A stretch of DNA of 64,000 nt. Source: Glossina fuscipes (Eukaryota > Arthropoda > Insecta > Diptera > Glossinidae). Each line of letters opens with the position of its first letter. The first letter of the stretch is position 1. Location: contig NW_023998491.1 of assembly GCF_014805625.2 (NCBI RefSeq), positions 3,787-67,786 of the forward strand, given 5' to 3'. A program made the translations under genes and the position numbers. The notes under the pieces are model-generated. The model did not search any database, was not told the origin of the DNA, and saw only the letters and a program-made list of their open reading frames with translations. Shown one piece after another: positions 37,646-48,500 of this stretch.

Positions 37646-38729
37646 GTATCACGCAGATGCAGTGGTCAAAGATCGATGAAAGTGTAAATAGTTTACGTGA
37701 AACTAAGCTTTTAGTTCGTTAGCACAGACCTATTTGTCAGTTCATCTCATTGTCCATTGCCCGTGGTGCAAAGCCGGAACTTGACATATACATTTAGACC
37801 TGTTGATAACAACACTGCGGCATTAAATCAAGACAGTAACGGGTCAAATACTGTAAGTTGTACTTTACAGTGGATGTTTGCCCAAAAGTTATTGCAATTA
37901 CTTATGGAAGTCTTTGAAAAATGTGAAACAAAAATGATACCTGTCGGTTAAAGAGCAAACCATACTCGGCCCGACTTTTGGAACAAACTTATAGATTGCT
38001 TTATGTGTACCAGATGTCGCTGCCTCAGCTCAAATGTAGTTCAATAAGCGGGTCGGCTTTGCCCAGGGCTTAAAAGACCATTATAAGGAAAGATCAAACT
38101 TCTTGTACGCTGGCAAATCCGCTCAAGCAACTGCCTTGCATAAGAATGGTACACTTGTACACTCTTTTTCCAAGCTTCTACACGGAAATGAAGGCGAACG
38201 TCTTCTGATGTTCGCTAGAGTTTATGGTGAGCGTACTTTAATTCGTGTTCTCCTCACCATATGAAATTCTGCACTTTGCATCAAAAAGTTTGGGAGAATT
38301 GGAGCAAGATGGAGGCAAACGCAAACTTGGTTTGACTAGGTCGACCTAAAGTCTCCTCTGGTCGAGGATATATTTAAACTTAATAAGAACCGCTCTAAAG
38401 CGATTTCTATTCTAAACCTTTCTTAGCGGACATGAAAATGTTGATATGAAAGGATTATCGTTGGGCGTTGATATATTGAAACTGAAACTCGATATCCGTG
38501 AACAGTGCAAAAAAAGTTTATCGATGCATGATGGTTGTACTAAGACTCGTTCTTCGTTTTTTAAACATTCACTGGAAAATGTTCTGTTGCATAGAAGTTT
38601 ATTAGTTAGAGAGGGCGAAAATAACTTTTCAAAAACAAAATCATTCAACTGACGAGATAACGTTTGTACTTTTTCTTAACGGTATTATTATTCACTTTTC
38701 TATTTAGTTTTTTTCTATTCATTAATTAA

Positions 38730-38739
38730 TTTATTTATT
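38730..38739 (-). promoter_or_regulatory. Candidate Mef2 polyadenylation signals
   Basis: Overlapping AATAAA hexamers on the minus strand, about 140 bases after the TGA that closes the extended Mef2 frame. AT-rich DNA contains many AATAAA by chance, so the use of this one is inferred from position only. Confidence 0.3.
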
Positions 38740-38875
38740 TCATTTTATGTTGCCTAATAGTTGCTTGCAACCATTTGCACATTGTTCCACAATTTTTCCA
38801 TAAATATTTAATAAATTGCACATAGGGCTTAGGCTGTTGTCCTTAAATACCTTTACTACTTAAGTCCTTAATTTT

Positions 38876-39173
38876 TCATTTTGAAATAATTGCATTATTA
38901 CCGTAATTGTTGTTGTTGTTGTTGTTGCTGCTGCTGTTACTGCTATTGTTGTTGCTGTTGTTGCTGTTGTTGCTGTTATTATTAAAATTCAAAAATCTTT
39001 GCTGTCTTGCTTCATATACACTAGCTATGCTATCCTCAAAGTCTGAGCTAAGTGTTCTGGTATCTCTGGCATTAAAATTTGTTTTAATTGAGTTTCTTAT
39101 GTGAGAGGTTTTCGTTTGGATATCTTGCTGATGTGTTTGCTGGTGTGCTAACAATTGGTGGGCGTTGTTGTTG

Positions 39174-39208
<35 letters not shown>

Positions 39209-39370
39209 GTTATTGTTAGTGTTGTCGACAATTGTGGAATATCTGTTAGATTGATGACTACTTGTGCTTCGAAAGTTTGCATTACTTGAGGACTCATTGT
39301 ATAGCGGTAAGGTGTCGTCCATCATTTCTGATTGTTGGTCACTTATCGCTGCTGGAGTATAACATGTACT

Positions 39371-39406
<36 letters not shown>

Positions 39407-39667
39407 ACTGTTACGGTTTAAATCATGCTGATAATGCTGTTGCTGATGTTCTTGACTATACAATGCTATGCTATTACTACGATTCAAAGTATGCTGTTTA
39501 TTATTATTATTATTATTATTATTATGTGGTTGTTGCTGTTGTTGTTGTTGTTGCAATTTATCATTTCTCTGATAATTTTCCGTAGCTGTTGTCCTAACAG
39601 TTTTTACTGTTGTTTCTCTTATTGCAGTTGCTGCTGTTGTCGTTGACGTTGTTATTGTTAGATTAGG
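38876..39667 (-). other. 263-codon open frame in phase with, and directly after, the Mef2 stop codon
   Basis: Reading continues in the Mef2 frame from the codon after TAG (CCT at 39665-39667) to TGA at 38876-38878 with no other stop. The product is Thr-rich for about 35 residues, then poly-Gln, poly-Asn, a run of about 11 His, a mixed Ser/Asn/Asp/Glu segment (SDQQSEMMDDTLPLYNESSS), poly-Asn, a second mixed segment (TLSSDFEDSIASVYEARQQR) and an Asn/Ser-rich end. The mixed segments are rich in Ser, Asn, Asp, Glu and Thr and poor in Phe, Lys and Ile, unlike chance frames elsewhere in the window. There is no ATG at its head, and no acceptor would join it in frame to the preceding exon at the TAG. 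It is probably a readthrough extension. Otherwise it is 3' UTR whose triplet repeats happen to avoid stops. Confidence 0.6.
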
Positions 39668-39828
39668 CTATGTTGTCCAACCTCCCGATATTCTTGGCCT
39701 CTTATGGGGTTGATTCGCCTCATAATCATTTAAATGATGCTGCTGATGTGTCTGCTGATGCGTTAATGTTTTTTGTAAATCATTTAAACGCAAATCCGGT
39801 GACGGCACACTGCTCGGCGTTACCGAAC
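39668..39828 (-). CDS. Mef2: Mef2 coding exon 8 (annotated C-terminus)
   Basis: The acceptor AATACAG joins in phase to give [18 protein letters not shown], a Gln/His stretch and [17 protein letters not shown], then [14 protein letters not shown] is the conserved Mef2 end and holds a KRPR nuclear-localisation-type cluster. The base after the stop is C, a context known to favour readthrough in flies. Confidence 0.93.
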
Positions 39829-42536
39829 CTGTATTGAATATGATAAAATCTGTTAAATCATTAGTTGCGGTGTTTAATACATTTTTCTTAATATATTGAA
39901 CAATTAAAAATTAATTAATTAATTAATTTATTTATTTATGTTTTTCACATTTTATGGCAATTTTTGCTTGATTAACTTAACTTTGGGTTAATCAATGGTT
40001 TAGATGTTATTTGAACCGATTAAAAGCATAAAAATGGATTATTAAAAAAAAAGTTTAGTAATTGTTTGCATGAGTTAAAGGTTAGTGGAGCAAAAGCTTT
40101 TCAAACGTACACTTATGATGAGAAACATCAACTACGCGAAGTCCATAAAAAAGGATTGCATTTAAGAATCTACCAAACACAAAGGCAAAAAAGTATTTAG
40201 TTCTAATGAATTTCTTAATTAATGAAAAATAGCTCGAGCAGTTCTTGCTTTTTCCCGTGGCAGTCTTTTCACGGTGCCATTAGATTTCCTTCAATGGTTT
40301 TGAGGTTAAAACGTCACCTCTTCCCTCGTTTCTTCCAATGCTTAAACTCATTACAATTCTTGCCTTGAAACAGTCATTTTTTAAAATCATTTATCGATTT
40401 TTTCGATTTTGTTGCTATACGCATTTTATTAGGCCTTCTTCAGATGTACTTTAGGGAAAGAAATACCTTTAGAGCTGAACGTGGATATTGATCTATGTGA
40501 GACCATACGAGTTAATATTGCTTCATCCATTTCCCTACGAGGCATCACACCGTTATAGCTCAAAAACGGTAATACAATACGATACAGTCACCATATCACG
40601 TAGGTCTTCCTAAAGGCGCATTCTGTCTACCATTGCGGCCTTTTACGCGGGAAGGACCCGTTTGCACTGCAACTACATAGTCAGACTATTTAGATGCAAC
40701 CAGTCACAAGGGCCGTGCGCGCTAGCACGCACAAGATACCACTAAGAGCATCCTAATCATTATCGGAGATTTTCGGGCAACGTGGAAGATAATATCGTGA
40801 CAGAAAAGTCTATATTTCCATGTTCCCTATCCTAGTTTCCACTTTCCTAATCCGAAGATGTCCGTGGTAACATGATTATGAAGAAAAGGGTGACAACTTC
40901 GAGCAGATCTACCTCTCTGCAGAAGTCAAATGAATGTTGATAATGTCACATTAACTTGTTTTGCCACTTAAAGCTCTTAAAGCTCCTTTAACAGAAGAAG
41001 CAAACCCTTTTTCTTTTCTGCTGTAAACATATGACAGACGAAGTTCACTGCTTGCTTGACAATGCCTCAAACTTATAATTTTTTTTTTCTACGATTTAGA
41101 CAAAGAAGGCTGTATATGTCCTCCTGACACTATTTTCCTTCTGTTATTTTTACAATAACACGGATACTTCTTTGATCTCTGCTCAGTCATCACTTAATAA
41201 GATATCAAATTTTTGGCCACTAAGTGGCATCTAAATAGTGGAAACATTCGTTTTGTGACCATGAACATTATGTTAATTTATAATAAGAGTACGCATATTT
41301 TCTCCGTTCGTCCGTCTACTGATATCTACATTTGCTGGCATGTACGTTTACCGGTAGATCAGTTTACTGGCTTACTCATTGTCCACCCTTTTAATAGCCA
41401 ATTCGCTCCCTTACGTTTTCTCTGTTCACCGATTCGCTCGTCTACCGCTTACCGGTCCGTCCTTCGGTCTACCCATCCCTTTGCCGGTCCGTCCGTTCAG
41501 TTGTCCCTTTGTTTATCCATCTGTTCGTCCGATACCTACATTTGCTGGCATGCACGTTTACTGATACGTCTGTCGGCTCCGTTAGACTTCTTTCTTCCTT
41601 CGCTTGCCGAATGGCTCGCTTACGGGTTTTCCGTTCACTAGTCTGTCTTTTATCGGATCGCCTTTTTACCGGTCGGTTCGTTAATCCTCCAAGTACCATT
41701 GTGTTTAGCTGTCTGTTTGTCCGTTTACTTGCTTGTCCCTTCATCGTTGCATGCGTTTTCCGATACAAGCATTAACCACTTCCTTGATTAATTCTCACGT
41801 TTGTATGGCAGTACATCCATTTGCCGGTATATCTGTTATCCGTTTGTGTAGCTATCCGTACGTTTACTAGTCCATGCGTTTGTATTTGTGTTGCCGAACG
41901 CACGACTCATCTATTTGTCTGCTTATTCATTCATTCATCTTCGTTTCTTATTTGTCGTCTGTCTTTCCACCTGCCCCTTTGTGCCCGATCAATTTTCCCT
42001 TTTGATCGTCACTTTATATGTCAATTGGTCTGGGTGCCGTTCTCTCTATTCGACCTTCAATTCATCTTTGCCTTATCCGTCTATCGGTCCTTCCATTTGA
42101 TGAATTGAAACTTGAGATATTTCTCCCCTAAAAATCGAATTGTAAAAATGGGCGTGATTCTTGATTTTTATATATCTGCTCAAATGAATGGATAACAAAA
42201 AACGCTATATCTAACGCTGTTCCTGCTAAATGAAGGAGAGTAGATTTTGAAAATTCCTACACAATACCTATGCACCCTACGACACTAAAGAATGTAATAT
42301 GACAAATAAATGAGTTTATAGATGAATGATAATAATAATGTTGATATATTTAATCTTTATGATTTTAATTAAATTTTTTTTTTTTTTTTTGCCATATTTG
42401 TTGCAGTTCAATACGTTCAATATATTAAGAAAAATGTATTCTCATCTCTTATCTCCGTTATTTCGCAGAGAATAAAGAAAAGAGATAGAAAGACAATATG
42501 TGTGCGTATGTTAGAAAGAAAGAGACAGATAGAGAG

Positions 42537-42582
<46 letters not shown>

Positions 42583-45500
42583 CAAATATTATTTCCATCA
42601 TGTTTAGGTTTTAATTACCAAAATTCCATAATCTAGAATTCTGACCGAGTTGTGAACGATAATTTGGTGTTGTTGTCGTTGGTATTGTGTATCCATCATA
42701 TTTGTCTATACATTTGATATTTTTGAACATACATTTCGTTTGAGGCAAATCAGGAAAGGAAACGGAGAAAGAAACCATAGATTAAAAATATAACTTGGAA
42801 TAATATGTGCACATATATATATAAAAAAAAATTTAATTATCATTTANNNNNNNNNNNNNNNNNNNNNNNNNNNNNNNNNNNNNNNNNNNNNNNNNNNNNN
42901 NNNNNNNNNNNNNNNNNNNNNNNNNNNNNNNNNNNNNNNNNNNNNNCGATACAATATTCATTTTCATTATCTTTTTTTCTAAGGATCTTGGTCATCTGCA
43001 ATATAAACATCCTATAACATTCAATTCAATTCCCTATTATCTACTTAAGAGAATAATTGCCGGCTTAAAAACAATCTACAAAGTTAAGTTCAATGGCACT
43101 CATACACTCATACACTCGGCACTAGTGCAATGGTACGTGACAATGTGATGAATGTGAGCGAACGGTATACGGCGAGATTCTCGTTTCTATTGATTTATTA
43201 TATTAGCATTAAAAGTTGCGGTAGATAAATTGAAAAAATCTTTCTATTGTTAATCTCATAAGATATTATGAATTAAAAGAAAAAAAAAAAAAAAAAAAAA
43301 TTGAAAAATATTTTAAAAGTGTCTTAACTATTATTATTCAGTTAATAGATTATTAGCCGTGTTAAAAATTATAAACGCATTTTTTTTTTTTTTTTGCATC
43401 GGAAAAATATTTTTATTAATTAAGCTAATAATCGATTAGAGCATTTTTTGTGTAATTAGGGCGCGCCTTATTAATATTATTATTATTATTATATATTATT
43501 CTCTTAAAAGCTTGCGTTCAAAATAAAAACAAAAAAAAAAAAAAAAACAAACTTTAAAATCATTATAAGAATTAAGTAAATGTGCGATTAATGTTTACCT
43601 GGTGTGGGCGTTAGATGACCCGTTGATGATGGTCTTGAAGTTGGCATAACCAGATGCTGTTGCGGATGATTTAAAATACTTAAATTAGTGGCTTGATCAT
43701 TGGCAGAACCATTCGAGCATGTTGTCGTTGTGCCGCAACCTCCGCCTGGACCGTTACCTGCTATTACACCCATCCCGCTTGCCCCACCTATATCGCTACC
43801 ACTGACACTCAGCGTCGTGGTAATGGACAGTGTATTGCTTAAATCATTAATCGTACCTAAGATATTGTTTGATCCACTTGTTGTGCCTGCTAGAGAGCCA
43901 ACAATATGATTGCTACCATTGTTGTTGCCGGCACTAACAATAGAGCTGTTATTATTATTTGGCTGATGAGCTCCGGAGAGATCACGCGGTGGGGATTGAG
44001 GCTCTGATTTCACTTTAATATTGACTGGAGAGGAGGCAGGAGGTGGTGAGTTATTCGCAACCGTCAGTTGAGATAAACTAAATATAAAATAAAAACAAAA
44101 AAAAACAAGTAATTTATTTAAGTAAAACACTACAGCAGACTACGATCCATCATCAAATGATTTACACCATCCCACAATTATGCGTATAATGGCTTTTCAA
44201 GATGAGGCGTTATATGGGAAGTGGTCGAAGAAGTACTCCAATCTCAATCGTTTTCAAACAAAAAACTGTGCCCTTTAGGTTGAGCACAAAAAAAAAAGAA
44301 GTGAAACGAGACAGACACACGGACAGACAATGTTAAATTGATTCAGGAAGTGATTGTGAATTGATCAGCATAATAAAAGGTAGGTGTATCTCGAGGGTTT
44401 CTAGACTCATATAGCTATACTAAGTTCATATATCCTTGCACCACAAGCGGTGTAAGGTATAAAAAATCCAAAGATTTTACAATACATTGTTGATTTCCGC
44501 GACTGCATATACAAGTTATACTAATTTTGTAGATGCTTGGTAAAGGGTGTGCGCCTTGGCCCAAACCAAAATTTGGATTTGAAAATTTAAACGCATATTC
44601 TACGGACGACATTGCACATATAGAAAAATGGAAAAAAAATGACCACGCCTATGTAATATTGTAATGTAGTAAAATTTAATTTTTTTTTCAGTATCTTTAT
44701 CAGACGCAGAAGGAAGTTTTAAAAACACCATAAAGTTTATGAACTCGTGGCTAGTTTCAAATTCACGAATCCGTTCATTCGTGTGCCTGCGGCAGTCTGC
44801 AGTTTTTGCGGTAAACATACTCCCTTGAGTGAAAATGAAGATATCGCCTTCAAATTTCCAAAAGACTTTGAAAATTACCTAAGCTTTTCAAAGGACACGC
44901 CTCTAACGCCCATAAGCCTACGCAATAAAAACTTTTATTTTGAAAATAGGCAAAACCAGCCGCGCCCACTCCATATTATAGGGCACGAAAATGTACTTCT
45001 TTTACTTTTTTTGTCTTTGTTTTTAGAATAACAGTGATGGGTATAAAAGATTCCGTCACGACCGACTATAATTTTCTTACTTAATAATGTAGTTGCATCG
45101 AAATTTTTGCAAAAATGCTGTATTTTTAAAACTTACCCCGTATGTTGCACTAGACTTTGATGGGTACTCCACGTAGGTAAACTCATAACGTCGGAGGAAC
45201 TCATTGAGAAGTCTTGCGGCACAAAAGGATAGCCTTGTAAACCTGGTATAGACGTTTGCAGAGTTACTACTGGCGTATTTAGAGTGCTTGAGTTATGACG
45301 CTGAAAATACATAAATGCATACGAAATGAAATTGCTTTAAATAAAAATAAGTAAAAACTGTATAGTAGGAGACGATCCAACGGTAAGTACCCTACACCGC
45401 TTCGTTTAATGCAGTTAGACATATAACGAGTTTTCGAAATAAGATATTATATCAGCGGTGCTTGAAAATCGGGTGCAATCCAAACGATTTTCAATAGTGT

Positions 45501-48500
45501 TCGTCGTGTTGGTGCCAAACAGGTCGGTTTATCACACTTCATCGATATATTTTAAAAATGATGGCGTTTTTATTGAATACTAGAGAAAACAAGACGGACA
45601 GACAGACGGACGGACAGATAAGCTTAGAAGGTGTCAGAACGTGACATTGAATCAATCGGTTTACAAAAGTTTGCGTTTATCTCAAGTCCTTCTGCATGTT
45701 GCAAACATCCGCATATGTTTAATATACTCTTATACCGCTTAACTGGTGTAGGCTATAAAAATATTTTCTTTTAATTTTTCACTTACATCATTATAATGTA
45801 GTTCATCTGCGGTGGACATATTTTGAGCTATAGTTGGTGCTGGTATAACTACTCGTAAGTTGGAAGCTCGACCGTTTTGATTGCCGGGTGATTGTTGTTG
45901 TTTATGGGTTAATTGATGTGCTATTCGAAACAAAATATTTAAGTTTCATATTAGAATGTTTTTGATTTGTTTTCCATTTATGAATTCAATTAATTTTCAA
46001 TTAGTTTTTAGTTTATTAATTTTATTACATGCTATTATATATAGTTGATCGTATAAATGTATTGAAATTTTTAATTACTATTTCTAATATAAACAAAAAA
46101 AAAAAAAAAACAAAAGTTATTGATAATAAGATGAATGCTTTTTCTTATTTATTTATTTTTTTTTTCTTTTTATAACTTTGCCATTATTCTCTTCTCATGT
46201 ATCACTCACTACTCTTAACTATGCTAGTCTACATGTTTTTAAGTAGAACGCAATCTGTTATCGGCATATCAAGTCTATCTTAACGACTTTCCCACATTTA
46301 CAATTCTAATGACTTTCTTAACAGTTCTACTCTTTATTCCGACGCTAAGTGCAGTTCTCTCGCGTTTCTATTTATGCTGATCAAATCCATGCTATCCTAC
46401 ATTATCTAAACTATCCTGACGTACTTCTCTTTTATTTTTTTTTAATCTTTGCGAGCCTATGTAATTCTTATTTATCCACTTCACCGCCGGATCTTCTGGT
46501 CCTATGGTATTTTACTCTATCGTCTTCTAAAAGCTATCCCTTTTTGTCGTCTACTTTCATATATCATTTCATTCTCAACTCCATTCTCGTACATGTTATC
46601 CCCTTTAATCCACCTTCTGCTGTACTATTTGTAATCGATCTTCTGGTCGTATGCTATTTCACTCTATCTCTTTCTAAGAGCTATCCCTTCTTATAGTATA
46701 ATTTCATGTATCATCGCATACTCAACTCCATTCTCGTACCTGTTATCCGTTTTATGTAGCATTTGTAATGCTCGAACTCACCGTTTCCTATCTACGCTAT
46801 TATGCGACTATATTTTGCTCTATTCTAACCGTTTCTCTACCGACGCTAACTAATGTTATGTGTTCTTATCTCCCGTCACACTCTTAGGAGCTATTCTATT
46901 TATTTATTTACTGCTTTTGAATTTGACTAATCACTCAGAGGATGTCTCTTATTGATGTGCCCTAATAAAGCGAAGCCGTTAAGACAGAATTGACGAAAAA
47001 GAAAGAGATAGGGAGAGATAGAGGATGTTGACCGCAGTCTACTTGGTGTTTGACCGATCTATAAATGTTGTTGCGGGGATTCCTTGGGTGAAAATAGATG
47101 TCCCGAAACCCTCACCTTTTTGTGGTGCTCCCTATAAATGTTGACTGTTGCTTTTATAGCTCTCACTTTCGAGAGTCGCACAGCCAATGGCAAAGAAGGG
47201 TTTAAGGCTTGCTATCTATAACCTGGAAGCCTAAGAAGGATGTATCGGCAGAGAGCCCTTTTTTTTAATCGAAAGAAAGCTTATTTCTTCTCCCTTGTAG
47301 AGGTTATCAGACTGCCTGATGGCCAGCGATATTTAAGAGGGCTGTAGCGTAGTTGGCTGTGTACTATGCGATGAAAACTTGGAAGCGTTATTTTCTCGAG
47401 AAAAGATAGAGAAAGGATGTTTAGATGACAGACACCTAAAGCTGCATAGCATGGCGCAAGTTCTGTACGATTGAATGATAAGTCATGAAGTTCGTGGGTA
47501 TCGTTGGGGGTCAGATTGGCCTGGCAGGAAGATACACTACCCATCTGACTGGCGAGGGAATGACTTCTTACTTGACTGCTGGGTACGGCCCTTCGTGTTG
47601 GCTGTGGTTACCCTATCTAAGAGGTGTTTAGACAGAACTCGACGCAAATCGAGTCGAGTAAACGAGAAAATGGCTTAGACCCGTTTTCTATTTCTATACC
47701 TCAGGTTGGTAAGGAATCATTCAATGGGGATTGTCTTACCCCTTGGGGGTCTCCAATTGAACTGATGAATTGCCGATGGTTCCAGGGGAGCCGTTTGCTT
47801 GAGTCTTCAAACCAAATTCGAACCTTAAACCTCTAAAGACATCTGTAAATGTTAAGCCTTTGCCTGGTAAACGCGATCATTCTCAATTCGGCTGCTTTTT
47901 GCGTCCAACTCGGTCTTCTCCAAACACTTTCTCATATCATATTCTAATTGATCCTTTGCTATCCTATTGTTGTTGTTCTATACGATTCCCTTATTTCTTT
48001 CTTCTTTTTTCTTTCTTCGCTTATTCAACTCTTTAATACGCCATTTTCTTCTACTCTCGCTGAACCAAACTTGTCTAGATAATAGTGTAGTCACACATTT
48101 ACTCAAAATATTAAAATTATCGCAAATAAATTAAAGAAAAAAAAAAAACGAATTTTTTTTTTACAATTTGTTAACAAATGAAAAATCGAGAGAAATTTTA
48201 AACATGCTATTTAAAGTATGTATGTGTTATAAATTAGTTAATTCTAAAAAAAAAAATGTATACTTTATATATATGTATATAAATATTGTTTTTTGTACTA
48301 TAAAAACTAAATAAATAAATAAATAAATAAACAAAATTAAAGCCCACCTATACCAGGACTTGGACCCGGACTTGGAGAACCAACAAGCGGCGAATGTGAA
48401 TGAGGATAACCATTTGACATCTCCAACATGGAGCCCGATGGATAAACTATATATATGCATATGTATGTGTAGGCGTTTTGGTTTTGTTTTTAAATACGTT

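Larger units (their letters stand above)
28331..38700. other. Long non-coding spacer between sulfatase and Mef2
   Basis: No gene recognised in about 10 kb. It contains extremely AT-rich blocks (about 30000-30800, 32300-32950 and 35590-36600), AT and GA microsatellites, family B copies at 29.3, 30.9, 33.1 and 34.7 kb, and the minisatellite of about 145 bp at 36.9-37.6 kb. Short open frames at 33981-34214 and 37757-37951 have no recognisable family. The Mef2 3' UTR should end near its right edge. Confidence 0.6.

Noticed and set aside
38907..39646. Plus-strand poly-Leu, poly-Asp and poly-Ile frames opposite the Mef2 extension
   Set aside because: Products of the complementary triplet runs. Their non-repeat parts look like chance sequence, unlike the minus-strand frame in phase with Mef2.
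41213..42108. Several Arg/Ser/Pro/Phe-rich open frames of 60-142 codons on both strands
   Set aside because: They lie in the degenerate GTCC array, overlap each other in different frames and have no conserved motif.
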